Assembly: GCA_016845785.1 (NCBI GenBank)
Contig: JAERSH010000004.1
Span: forward strand, 1 to 35,983
DNA: 35,983 bases
Direction: 5' to 3'
DNA from: Fidelibacterota bacterium
GTDB lineage: Bacteria; Fidelibacterota; Marinisomatia; Marinisomatales; TCS55
Shown here: positions 17,597 to 25,871 of the stretch, in pieces
Position numbering within the stretch: position 1 is the first letter of the stretch
Layout of the letters: the number at the start of each line of letters is the position of its first letter
Translations under genes and position numbers: made by a program
Notes under the pieces: generated by a model
The model's database searches: none
Seen by the model: the letters and a program-made list of their open reading frames with translations, nothing else
Told to the model about the DNA's origin: nothing

Positions 17597-18642
17597 TGAA
17601 ATCTTATACATCACTTGACCCAGGAAACATGCATCAATCCATTTATGATTTTCCGGATCATATTGAAACGGCAATGGAAATTGGCAAATCCATTTCAATG
17701 AATCGACCCTATTCGGGTATCCAAAATATTGTTGTGGCTGGTATGGGCGGTTCCGCCATTGGAGGCGATGTGGTTCGAACGTTGGCCAAAAATGAATTGG
17801 ACATCCCCATGATGGTTTCCAGAAATTATACATTACCCAATTGGGTGAATGAACACACATTGGTCATCTGTTCTTCATACTCCGGAAATACCGAAGAAAC
17901 ACTTTCAGCTTTTGACCATGCACGAGATAAAGGGGCGCAAATTGTAGGTATTTCTACCGGTGGATCTTTAACCGAACGAATGAAGGGATTGGATTTGGAT
18001 GTGGTGGCTATTCCACCGGGATTGCAGCCTCGGGCCGCTTTGGCCATTTCATTCGTCCCCATGCTCTATGTATTAAACGCAATGGATTTAATCGGAATAG
18101 AAACAATTGGTGAACTTGATCATGCTGTATCATTGATTCAATCCAATCGAGATCGGTATGGAGCAGAATCAGATGAAAATCCTACCTATGCATTGGCCCA
18201 GCGGATATATCAAACTGTACCCGTGATTTATGCGGAATCTGATGCCACAGCCACATTGGCTGTCCGATGGAAAGGTCAGCTCAGTGAAAATAGTAAAATG
18301 TTGGCCTATCATAATGAATTACCGGAAATGAATCATAATGAAATCGTTGGTTGGGAAAATAATGCTGATCTGATCAATCAGATTTCAGTGATTTGGCTGA
18401 CGGATGAAAGTGACCATCCGCGAACAGCTATTCGGCAAGATTCAACCCGGGAGATTATCAATAATCTTGCGGGAAATCATGAAGTGGTTTCTGTGGAGGG
18501 AAGCTCCATGACGGAACGTTATTTACATACCATCCATTTTGGGGATTGGGTGAGTTATTGGTGTGCGATTTTGCATGGCACTGATCCCACACCGGTAAAA
18601 AAGATAGATCGATTAAAAAGAATTTTATCCGAAAAAAGTTGA
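17596..18642 (+). CDS. Bifunctional phosphoglucose/phosphomannose isomerase
   Basis: This 348-residue SIS-domain isomerase belongs to the family described from hyperthermophilic archaea and various bacteria. It interconverts fructose-6-phosphate with both glucose-6-phosphate and mannose-6-phosphate. Visible features: GMGGSAIGGD (49-58), the phosphosugar loop SSYSGNTEE (93-101), and the family-specific NELPEMNHNEIVGW containing the catalytic His. TAATG joins it to the prenyl synthase gene. With the phosphohexomutase two genes upstream it forms a short route from fructose-6-phosphate to mannose-1- or glucose-1-phosphate for surface polysaccharides. Confidence 0.9.
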   Translation: MKSYTSLDPGNMHQSIYDFPDHIETAMEIGKSISMNRPYSGIQNIVVAGMGGSAIGGDVVRTLAKNELDIPMMVSRNYTLPNWVNEHTLVICSSYSGNTEETLSAFDHARDKGAQIVGISTGGSLTERMKGLDLDVVAIPPGLQPRAALAISFVPMLYVLNAMDLIGIETIGELDHAVSLIQSNRDRYGAESDENPTYALAQRIYQTVPVIYAESDATATLAVRWKGQLSENSKMLAYHNELPEMNHNEIVGWENNADLINQISVIWLTDESDHPRTAIRQDSTREIINNLAGNHEVVSVEGSSMTERYLHTIHFGDWVSYWCAILHGTDPTPVKKIDRLKRILSEKS

Positions 18643-18683
18643 ACCCTAACTGGCGGGTATATAATTTCGAATAAGGATACAAG

Positions 18684-19226
18684 ATGATTCCCGTTAAAGT
18701 TCAAAAAATATCATATTACCACCCGAACCGCAGTTATGCGGTTATCCTTAAAGAATTAGAAGGGGATCGCCGATTGCCCGTTCTTGTAGGTGCCTATGAA
18801 GCCCAAGCCATTGCTATGGCCATGGAATATATGGATACACCCCGACCTTTAACCCACGATCTTATTGTCAATGTTATTCAGGGGATTGATGGCAATCTCT
18901 CCGCTGTAAAAATCACCAAATTAGAAGATGGTGTCTTTTATTCCATTTTGGATATGCAAAGTGAAGAATTGGGTCATCGTGAAATTGACTCTCGCCCTAG
19001 TGATGCGCTGGCGGTTGCTTTGCGAATGCATTCACCCATCCTTGTGGCCAATGAAGTGATGGAAGCATCTGTTGTGTGGGAAGAAGATATGGAAAATATT
19101 GAAGAAGATATACAGCAAGAACCAAAAGTGGAATTGTTAGAGGATCAACTTCAAAAAGCCATTGATAAAGAAGAATACGAAATGGCTGCCCGCATTCGGG
19201 ACAAAATTAAAGATATAGAAAACTAG
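18684..19226 (+). CDS. Bifunctional nuclease (BFN/DUF151) domain protein with C-terminal UVR motif
   Basis: 180 residues. The N-terminal DUF151 domain (about 1-130) shows LPVLVGAYEAQAIAMAMEY and IDSRPSDALAVALR, the conserved core of the bifunctional-nuclease family. An acidic linker leads to a UVR-type helical hairpin (about 150-180, LEDQLQKAIDKEEYEMAARI), the motif by which UvrB, UvrC and ClpC-related proteins contact partners. DUF151 joined to UVR is a known arrangement in the Bacteroidetes superphylum; its physiological role is poorly defined. AAGGA precedes the ATG. A TATAAT at 18660-18665 could be its own -10 element but lacks a well-spaced -35. The stop shares CTAG with the convergent rnc stop. 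Confidence 0.88.
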   Translation: MIPVKVQKISYYHPNRSYAVILKELEGDRRLPVLVGAYEAQAIAMAMEYMDTPRPLTHDLIVNVIQGIDGNLSAVKITKLEDGVFYSILDMQSEELGHREIDSRPSDALAVALRMHSPILVANEVMEASVVWEEDMENIEEDIQQEPKVELLEDQLQKAIDKEEYEMAARIRDKIKDIEN

Positions 19227-19927
19227 ATTTGTAAAGCATCCATGGCGTTTTGGGCTGCATGCTGCTCCGCCGCTTTTTTATTTGTACCAATCCCACTGGG
19301 ATAAATTTCATCACCAATTTTCACATGCACTTCGAATAATTTTTGATGATCAGGACCAGATACATTTGAGACCAAAAACTTTGGGTTGTTCAATTGTTTT
19401 TCGTGGCAAAGTTCAATGAGTTGCCCTTTATAATTCACAGATTTCCATGCCTCAGCACGGTGGGTCCAAATGGTATTTAGAATGAGTGTCTTAGCTGGTT
19501 CGATCCCACCATCCAAGTAAATGGCACCGATGAGTGCTTCATACAAATTGGCCGATTGTTTCACTGCAATTTTTTCCTGATTGAGATCAACAGTGGCCTC
19601 AATATGAATAAAATCGAGAAGGTTTAATAGTTGCCCCATGGATGCTAAAAATGATTTTTGAACCAGAGCAGATCGTTTCTGAGTAAGAATGCCTTCGTCA
19701 CCTTCAGAGAATTCACGCATCAATTCTCGACTGACTACAATATCGATAACTGCATCGCCGAGGAATTCAAGACGTTCATAATTTTCTCGAGGTAAGCTGG
19801 AGATAGAACGGTGGGTAAATGCCTGTTCTAAATAGGCGCGCTTACGAAAAGTGTAACCGCATGTTTTTTCTAATCTAGAAAGGGGGTGTGATTTAAATGA
19901 TTTAAATAAAAAATCAAATAAAGGCAC
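19223..19927 (-). CDS. rnc: Ribonuclease III
   Basis: Double-strand-specific endoribonuclease for rRNA processing and antisense decay. The 234 residues comprise a catalytic domain (1-155) with signature ERLEFLGDAVIDIVV (51-65) and a dsRNA-binding domain (about 165-232, ending in NKKAAEQHAAQNAMDAL). Metal-site residues E51, E54, D58 and E130 are present. The position equivalent to E. coli D114 is Asn127 (SANLYEALIGAI). I believe Asn occurs here in Bacteroidetes-type enzymes, but have not checked. The start is GTG, three bases after the fabF stop. It ends the long minus-strand gene run, as in many fab clusters. Confidence 0.95.
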   Translation of the reverse strand: MPLFDFLFKSFKSHPLSRLEKTCGYTFRKRAYLEQAFTHRSISSLPRENYERLEFLGDAVIDIVVSRELMREFSEGDEGILTQKRSALVQKSFLASMGQLLNLLDFIHIEATVDLNQEKIAVKQSANLYEALIGAIYLDGGIEPAKTLILNTIWTHRAEAWKSVNYKGQLIELCHEKQLNNPKFLVSNVSGPDHQKLFEVHVKIGDEIYPSGIGTNKKAAEQHAAQNAMDALQI

Positions 19928-19930
19928 GTG

Positions 19931-21178
19931 CTATGCTTCATTCCATCTTTTGATTACGATCACACCATTATGCCCGCCAAATCCAAATGAATTGGACATA
20001 GTTACATTCACATCAGCAGTGAGCGCTTCATTGGGTACATAGTCTAATGGGCATTCAGGGTCAGGTGTGGTATAGTTGATGGTAGGTGGAAGCATATTAT
20101 TCTCGATGGCCTTCACACAAGCAGCAGCCTCTAAAGCACCACTGGCCCCTAAAGAGTGCCCCACCATGGATTTAGTGGAACTTACTTTAAGGTTTTGAGC
20201 ATGATCTTCAAATAAGGAAGTAATCGCCGCCGATTCAGTTTTATCATTAAATGGTGTGGATGTGCCATGGGCATTAATGTAATCCACGTCTTCTAGAGAT
20301 AGACCTGCATCATTCACTGCATTTCTCATGGCGCGGATGGCACCCAATCCGCCTTCAGCAGGTTGGGTAATATGATATGCATCATCTGTAGCACCATAAC
20401 CGGACATTTCAGCCAATATGGTTGCGCCTCTAGCTTTGGCGTGTTCTGCTTCTTCGAGAATTAATGTAGCCGACCCTTCGCCAAGAACAAATCCGTCTCG
20501 ATCTAAATCAAAGGGACGGCTGGCGGCTGTAGGATCATCATTTCGTGTGGATAATGCCTTAATATTGGCAAATCCGGAAATGGTTAACCCGGTAATGCTG
20601 GCTTCTGCGCCACCGGTCACCATCACATCCGCATCACCATATTGAATGGTGCGGAAGGCAGAGCCAATGGCATCCGTGCCGGAAGCACAAGCGGATATGA
20701 CTGTATTATTGGGACCTTGAAATCCATGTTGGATGGCAAGATTCCCCGCCGCAATATTGGCAATCATTCGCGGAACGAAGAAGGGGGAGACCCGGCGCTG
20801 TCCTCTGGTAGAGAATACACCGTGCTGGTCTTCAAGTGTTTGAATTCCCCCAACTCCCGATCCAATGATAACACCAACGCGTTCCATATTCACGTCGCCT
20901 TGATCCAAACCGGATTGCTCTATTGCTTCTTTTGAAGCCACCATATGGTAAATGGTGAATGGGTCCAATTTGCGAACTTCTTTCCGATCAAAATGATCTT
21001 CCGGATTGAAATCGGATAGCTCCCCGGCAATTTTGACACTGAGGTTTTCTGTATCAAAATAGGTGATTGGTGCAATCCCGCTTTTTCCTGCAGTGAGGGC
21101 ATCCCAATATTCAGAAGTGGAATTACCATTGGGTGCCAAAACACCCAAGCCTGTAATGACGACGCGACGTTTGGTCAT
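19931..21178 (-). CDS. fabF: 3-oxoacyl-[acyl-carrier-protein] synthase II
   Basis: Elongating beta-ketoacyl-ACP synthase of type II fatty-acid synthesis. 415 residues with the Cys-His-His triad: C164 in VISACASGTDA, H304 in NAHGTSTPFND, and H341 in VGHSLGASGALEA. Two active-site His residues rather than His/Asn mark the KAS I/II group, and the length and gene order favour FabF. It starts six bases after the acpP stop. No clear ribosome binding site precedes the ATG, so translation may depend on coupling to acpP. Confidence 0.97.
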   Translation of the reverse strand: MTKRRVVITGLGVLAPNGNSTSEYWDALTAGKSGIAPITYFDTENLSVKIAGELSDFNPEDHFDRKEVRKLDPFTIYHMVASKEAIEQSGLDQGDVNMERVGVIIGSGVGGIQTLEDQHGVFSTRGQRRVSPFFVPRMIANIAAGNLAIQHGFQGPNNTVISACASGTDAIGSAFRTIQYGDADVMVTGGAEASITGLTISGFANIKALSTRNDDPTAASRPFDLDRDGFVLGEGSATLILEEAEHAKARGATILAEMSGYGATDDAYHITQPAEGGLGAIRAMRNAVNDAGLSLEDVDYINAHGTSTPFNDKTESAAITSLFEDHAQNLKVSSTKSMVGHSLGASGALEAAACVKAIENNMLPPTINYTTPDPECPLDYVPNEALTADVNVTMSNSFGFGGHNGVIVIKRWNEA

Positions 21179-21184
21179 ATGATT

Positions 21185-21415
21185 CTATTGATTGGCTTCG
21201 ATATAATCGACAGCAGCTTGAACAGTCGTGATTGTTTCTGCATCTTCATCAGGAATTTCAATACCAAATTCCTCTTCGAGTTGCATGATCAGCTCAACTG
21301 TATCCAATGAATCGGCACCGAGATCATCTACGAAAGATGCACCGGATACGATTTTATCGTCTTCGACACCGAGTTTATCGATGACGACTTCTTTTACTTT
21401 ATCGAATGTAGACAT
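21185..21415 (-). CDS. acpP: Acyl carrier protein
   Basis: This 76-residue acidic four-helix protein carries growing acyl chains on 4'-phosphopantetheine attached to Ser36 in [26 protein letters not shown] stands six bases before the ATG, the best ribosome binding site in the fab block. That fits the high abundance ACP needs. It sits between fabG and fabF in the usual order. Confidence 0.98.
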   Translation of the reverse strand: MSTFDKVKEVVIDKLGVEDDKIVSGASFVDDLGADSLDTVELIMQLEEEFGIEIPDEDAETITTVQAAVDYIEANQ

Positions 21416-21429
21416 TGTAGTCTCCTTGT

Positions 21430-22176
21430 TTAAATCATTACCATGCCACCATCAACTGTGATGGTTTGCCCTGTAATATATCCTGCTTCATCTGAAGCCA
21501 GGAAAAGGGCGGCGGCGGCAATATCATCAGGACTGCCTATGCGTCCCAATGGAATTTGTGAATTTAATGTTTCTTTGGCTTGATCGGTCATGGCATCGGT
21601 CATATCCGTGGCAATATAGCCCGGAGCAATGCAGTTGACTGTGATCCCGCGGGATGCCAATTCTTTAGCAGTGGCTTTGGATAAACCAATGAGCCCTGCT
21701 TTGGATGCAGCATAATTGGCTTGACCGGGATTCCCTGTAAGCCCAACAACAGAAGTGATATTAATGATGCGGCCGGCTCGCTGTTTCATCATGGCTCTTG
21801 TGACCGCTTTAATACCATTAAAGGCACCTTTTAAATTGATATCGATTACGGTTTGCCAATCTTCTTCGGACATCCGCATTATAAGCGTATCTCTGGTGAT
21901 GCCGGCATTGTTTACCAAAATGTCGACAGAACCATGGCTGGCTACCGTATCTTTGATTAATTCTTGATATGCATCTAAAGATGATACATCACATGCATAA
22001 ACAGAGGCAGATCCACCGTTGCCATTAATTTCATCTGCTACAGAATTGAGTGCATCTTCGCTTCGACTGACGCAAACCACATGGGCACCGGCCTTTGCAA
22101 AGGATTCTGCCATACCTTTACCAATGCCGCGAGAGGCACCGGTAACCACAGCAACTTTATTTTTTAAATTAAACAT
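21430..22176 (-). CDS. fabG: 3-oxoacyl-[acyl-carrier-protein] reductase
   Basis: NADPH-dependent short-chain dehydrogenase performing the first reduction of each elongation cycle. 248 residues. The cofactor motif [10 protein letters not shown] lies near the N-terminus, NNAG follows at about 87-90, and the catalytic Ser-Tyr-Lys triad sits in [20 protein letters not shown]. The C-terminus [16 protein letters not shown] is typical of FabG. The ATG lies eight bases inside the fabD 3' end. Confidence 0.96.
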   Translation of the reverse strand: MFNLKNKVAVVTGASRGIGKGMAESFAKAGAHVVCVSRSEDALNSVADEINGNGGSASVYACDVSSLDAYQELIKDTVASHGSVDILVNNAGITRDTLIMRMSEEDWQTVIDINLKGAFNGIKAVTRAMMKQRAGRIINITSVVGLTGNPGQANYAASKAGLIGLSKATAKELASRGITVNCIAPGYIATDMTDAMTDQAKETLNSQIPLGRIGSPDDIAAAALFLASDEAGYITGQTITVDGGMVMI

Positions 22177-23089
22177 GGTTGAAATTTACGATTTGTTCGA
22201 GAGATTCCACACCATTCATATTTAATGAACGGTCAATTCTTCTGGATAGACCTTGGAGGACGCGTCCGGGGCCCACTTCAACAGCAGATGATATGCCATC
22301 ATTCACCATTTGAGATACGGATTCATGCCAACGCACAGGGTTTTCTAATTGGTCAATCAAGGACTGACGTATATCATCGGCGCTGGTAACAGGGGATGCG
22401 GATACATTTGCGTATACAGGTATTTCACAATGGTTTATCTGAATGGATGCCAATTTATCTATAAGCGCTTCTTTTGCAGGTGTCATCAGGGGAGAGTGGA
22501 ATGCGCCGCTTACATTTAATTCCACCACTTTTATTGCACCGGCGTCTTTCATTTGTGGCATGATGGTCCTTACGGCTTCCACTTCACCGGAGATGACGAC
22601 TTGACCTTTTGCATTGAAATTGGCTGCAACAACGATACCATCACCAAAGCCTTTACAAACTTCACGAACTTTATCATCGTCTAGTCCAATTACTGCTGCC
22701 ATGGTACCAGCTTGAGTGGTGCCCGCATTTTGCATACCTTCTGCACGAACTTTTACCAGTGCTAATCCGGTCTCGAAATCGAATGCACCGGCAAGAGCCA
22801 ATGCGGAATATTCACCAAGACTATGTCCTGCAGCACAGGTGGGTTTTACGCCCTTTTCTTTGAGGAGTTTACCAATGATTACACTGACGACATAGATGGC
22901 TGGTTGGGTGTATTGAGTTTGTTTCAGCTTTTCTTCGGGACCATTAAAAATGATATCTTGAATATCCACACCCATAATGCGGTTGGCCGCATCAAAATAT
23001 GATTTACCTAATTCTGTCTCCTGAAATAAATCATGGCCCATGCCCACTTTTTGGGAAGCTTGTCCCGGACATAGAAATGCGAGAGACAT
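22169..23089 (-). CDS. fabD: Malonyl-CoA:ACP transacylase
   Basis: Loads malonyl units onto ACP. 306 residues starting MSLAFLCPGQASQKVGMG, where PGQ is the usual N-terminal family motif. Catalytic Ser90 lies in GHSLGEYSALALAG and the paired His198 in GAFHSPLM. The frame continues upstream to 23125, but the ATG at 23089 is preferred. It gives the family N-terminus and overlaps the fabH stop as TAATG, the same coupling style seen elsewhere here. The 3' end overlaps fabG by 8 bp. Confidence 0.96.
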   Translation of the reverse strand: MSLAFLCPGQASQKVGMGHDLFQETELGKSYFDAANRIMGVDIQDIIFNGPEEKLKQTQYTQPAIYVVSVIIGKLLKEKGVKPTCAAGHSLGEYSALALAGAFDFETGLALVKVRAEGMQNAGTTQAGTMAAVIGLDDDKVREVCKGFGDGIVVAANFNAKGQVVISGEVEAVRTIMPQMKDAGAIKVVELNVSGAFHSPLMTPAKEALIDKLASIQINHCEIPVYANVSASPVTSADDIRQSLIDQLENPVRWHESVSQMVNDGISSAVEVGPGRVLQGLSRRIDRSLNMNGVESLEQIVNFNHV

Positions 23090-24075
23090 TATGCGTCGCC
23101 CCATCGAATTAGCATAGAACCCCACGTAAAACCGCCCCCAAAGGCAGCCAGTAATAAAAGATCATTTTTTTCTAATCGATTCGTTTCCACCGCTTCATCC
23201 AATGCAATGGGAATCGTACCGGCAGTTGTATTGCCATACCGATTAATATTGACCAATACTTTTTCAGGTCCCAATCCACATCGTTTCGCAGCTGCGTCAA
23301 TAATTCTGCGGTTGGCTTGGTGGGGGATAAATAATTTGACATCGTCTCCAGTGAGATTATTCTGATCCAGAATTCTTTTACTCACATCTGCCATATTTTT
23401 GACGGCAAATTTGTAAACAGTCTTTCCATCTTGATACACATAATGCATCTTTTTATCGACTGTATCCTTAGAAGCAGGATGGAGACTGCCACCGGCCGGT
23501 ACTGTTAGATATTGACTACCGCTGCCATCCGCATGAAGTATGGAGTCTAATATGCCAATACCATTTTCAGATGGTTCTAACAGGACACCACCACCGCCAT
23601 CGCCAAAAATGACACAGGTATTTCGATCGGTATAGTCAATAATTGAACTCATGGTATCCGCACCAATAACAATCACATTTTTATAGGTGCCCGATTCTAC
23701 CAATTTCGCCCCTGTTTCTAAAGCATATACAAATCCAGTGCAAGCGGCGACAATATCGTAGCCCCATGCATTTACAGCACCGATTTTGTCTTGAACCAAT
23801 GCAGCCGTAGAAACAACGGGGTAATCTGGTGTACTGGTGGCGACCAAAATTAAATCGATTTCTTCAGGTGTTTTCCCCGATCGTTCTAATAATGTTTTTG
23901 CAATTTCAGTACCCATGTCAGAAGTGGCTTCACCTTCGCCAACCAAATGGCGGTTCTCAATTCCGGTTCTAGACCGAATCCATTCATCAGATGTATCCAC
24001 CATTTTTTCTAAATCAAAATTGGATAATTTGCGTTCAGGAAGGTACCGGGCCGTGGCTGTAATTGTTGCGTTCAA
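23089..24075 (-). CDS. fabH: 3-oxoacyl-[acyl-carrier-protein] synthase III
   Basis: Initiating condensing enzyme joining acetyl-CoA or a branched primer to malonyl-ACP. The 328-residue protein has the FabH Cys-His-Asn triad: C112 in DIVAACTGFVYAL, H252 in IPHQANRRI, and N282 in NRYGNTTAGTIP. The final GGGFTWGSMLIRW is a typical FabH end. It overlaps plsX by 4 bp (ATGA) and fabD by 1 bp. Primer preference cannot be told from sequence alone. Confidence 0.97.
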   Translation of the reverse strand: MNATITATARYLPERKLSNFDLEKMVDTSDEWIRSRTGIENRHLVGEGEATSDMGTEIAKTLLERSGKTPEEIDLILVATSTPDYPVVSTAALVQDKIGAVNAWGYDIVAACTGFVYALETGAKLVESGTYKNVIVIGADTMSSIIDYTDRNTCVIFGDGGGGVLLEPSENGIGILDSILHADGSGSQYLTVPAGGSLHPASKDTVDKKMHYVYQDGKTVYKFAVKNMADVSKRILDQNNLTGDDVKLFIPHQANRRIIDAAAKRCGLGPEKVLVNINRYGNTTAGTIPIALDEAVETNRLEKNDLLLLAAFGGGFTWGSMLIRWGDA

Positions 24076-25073
24076 CTGATGGCTCCTAAATGTTCATCAA
24101 TGCCTTTGGATATATCTTGGATTAAATTTTGCTTAACAGATTTCTGGGCGACAAAAATAGAATTCATAATTGCTTTCGGTGTAGAACTGCCGTGGCTCAC
24201 GATTGAAATACCATTTATACCTAAAAGTGGGGCACCGCCATGCTCCTCATAATCGTATTGGTTTTTGACTTCATCGAATACGGGCTTAATCATGCCTGCC
24301 CCGATTTTGTAGCTCAATTTACTTTGAATTTTTTCTTTCATCATGTTAGCGAAAGTCATAATCCAGCCTTCAGCAAATTTGATCAAATTGTTGCCGACAA
24401 ATCCGTCACACACAAATACATTGGCTTGACTATCAAAGAAATACCGCGTTTCGACATTACCCACAAAGTTCGGAAGTTCTTTTTCTAACAATTGATAGGC
24501 TTCTTGATATAATTCTGATCCTTTGGATGGTTCTTCACCGATATTGAAAAGGGCAATTTTATTATTTTTTATACCTTCGACATGATCCAAATAGACGGAT
24601 GCCATAATCGCAAATTGCAATAGATGCTCCGGTTTTGCATCAGGATTGGCGCCTGCATCACAAATGATTTTTCCGCCCGTTTCAGTCTGTAAATACGCTC
24701 CAAGGCATGGACGTTTTACATGGGGGATCCTTCCCAGTAGGAACAAGGAAGTGGCCATCACTGCGCCGGTATGACCGGCACTAATGAATGCATCGGCCTG
24801 TTTTTCTTTAATTAGTCGAATGCCTTGCACCATAGATGAATCCGGCTTGGATCGTAAAACTTTTGACCCATCATCATCCATGGTAACGACATCCGATGCA
24901 TGATGAATTGAAATACCATTTGGTATTGAGGATCCCAATTCAGATTTGATTTGTCCTTCGTCCCCCACAAGAACAACTTGCAAATCTTTTTTAGCGTGTA
25001 TTGCATCCAAGGCACCCTGGACGGTTGCCTGTGGGGCCAAGTCTCCCCCCATGGCATCCAATGCGATTTTCAT
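24072..25073 (-). CDS. plsX: Acyl-ACP:phosphate acyltransferase
   Basis: Makes acyl-phosphate from acyl-ACP for the PlsX/PlsY route into phosphatidic acid. The 333-residue protein begins MKIALDAMGGDLAPQATVQG, the usual PlsX N-terminus, and carries GHTGAVMATSLFLLGRI and the GGAPLLGINGISIVSHGSS segment. It lies 15 bp after rpmF and overlaps fabH by four bases. No plsY lies in the window. Confidence 0.97.
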   Translation of the reverse strand: MKIALDAMGGDLAPQATVQGALDAIHAKKDLQVVLVGDEGQIKSELGSSIPNGISIHHASDVVTMDDDGSKVLRSKPDSSMVQGIRLIKEKQADAFISAGHTGAVMATSLFLLGRIPHVKRPCLGAYLQTETGGKIICDAGANPDAKPEHLLQFAIMASVYLDHVEGIKNNKIALFNIGEEPSKGSELYQEAYQLLEKELPNFVGNVETRYFFDSQANVFVCDGFVGNNLIKFAEGWIMTFANMMKEKIQSKLSYKIGAGMIKPVFDEVKNQYDYEEHGGAPLLGINGISIVSHGSSTPKAIMNSIFVAQKSVKQNLIQDISKGIDEHLGAIS

Positions 25074-25088
25074 TGTGATTGAGTTATA

Positions 25089-25268
25089 TTACTCCGAAGC
25101 GGACAGGACGGGACGTCCTTTATAGTAGCCGCAATTTGGGCATGCCCGGTGGGGCATTTTAGGTTGGCTACATTGTGGGCAATTGCCGGTGCTCACAGAA
25201 GCGGCCTTATAATGCGTACGGCGTTTTCTGCCGCGTGCTTTTGATTGTCTTCCTTTAGGTAATGCCAT
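25089..25268 (-). CDS. rpmF: 50S ribosomal protein L32
   Basis: A 59-residue basic protein starting MALPKGRQSKARGRKRRTHY. It has a zinc ribbon made of C30-x2-C33 and C43-x2-C46 in NCPQC and ACPNCGYYKGR. This is the zinc-binding form of L32. It sits in the classic position between the yceD-like gene (15 bp upstream) and plsX (15 bp downstream). Confidence 0.96.
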   Translation of the reverse strand: MALPKGRQSKARGRKRRTHYKAASVSTGNCPQCSQPKMPHRACPNCGYYKGRPVLSASE

Positions 25269-25283
25269 GATTACTCCAAAATT

Positions 25284-25781
25284 CTATTTCTTCAAATTTT
25301 TTAACGCATCCCAGCGCGAATCACTTTGGGTGGAATGGCATTCACAAGTGGCATCATTTAAATTGGTTCCACATGTGATGCACATGCCTTTGCACGTCTC
25401 ACTGCATAATCGTTTAAACGGTTCTGCCAATAAGACTACATCGTGAATAACAGGTGTTAGATCAATGCTTTCTTCCGTATCCGAGAATTGAATCACATCT
25501 ATGTTTTGCTCTGCAAACAAGGAATCATCATCGGTGAGGATTACGTTGAATTTGGATTGGGTATCTTCAACAAATCCGGCCAAACACCTATCACAAGTTT
25601 CTTTCACATGGGCGTTTATTTGTCCATGGATGCGATATCCTTGAGAGGCGGGTTCCACGGAACACTCACACGAGATGGTATCACCTGCAAGTTGAAGATC
25701 GCCCAGATCTAACGTATCTGCTGAGATTTCAAAAAGCTGGTTGGAAATATATTGTTCTAAATCCGACCGATATAGCTTCAT
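25284..25781 (-). CDS. YceD/DUF177 family protein
   Basis: This 165-residue cytoplasmic protein of the DUF177 family almost always precedes rpmF and is linked to 23S rRNA or ribosome biogenesis in some bacteria and plastids. Cys pairs are visible at C63/C66 (CDRCL) and in a cluster C126, C130, C134, C137, C146 and C148 (CSETCKGMCITCG), probably a zinc site. The C-terminal SRWDALKNLKK is family-typical. The molecular function is unproven. The 90-bp gap upstream is the largest in this part of the minus-strand run, so a promoter could lie there. Confidence 0.87.
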   Translation of the reverse strand: MKLYRSDLEQYISNQLFEISADTLDLGDLQLAGDTISCECSVEPASQGYRIHGQINAHVKETCDRCLAGFVEDTQSKFNVILTDDDSLFAEQNIDVIQFSDTEESIDLTPVIHDVVLLAEPFKRLCSETCKGMCITCGTNLNDATCECHSTQSDSRWDALKNLKK

Positions 25782-25871
25782 TTTAGCCGGGGAATTTACC
25801 TTTTAATTTTTCCGCTTACCAATCCTATTTACGGAATGATTTGAATCTTTATTTTAGGAGATAGATACCTG

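Noticed and set aside
18639-18665. TTGAAC and TATAAT before the nuclease-UVR gene as a promoter
   Set aside because: The spacing is only 15 bp and the predicted start would leave about 12 nt of leader, so it is mentioned in the gene entry but not called.
23090-23125. Upstream start for fabD
   Set aside because: The extra 12 residues lie in fabH and are not part of the family N-terminus; the TAATG start at 23089 fits better.
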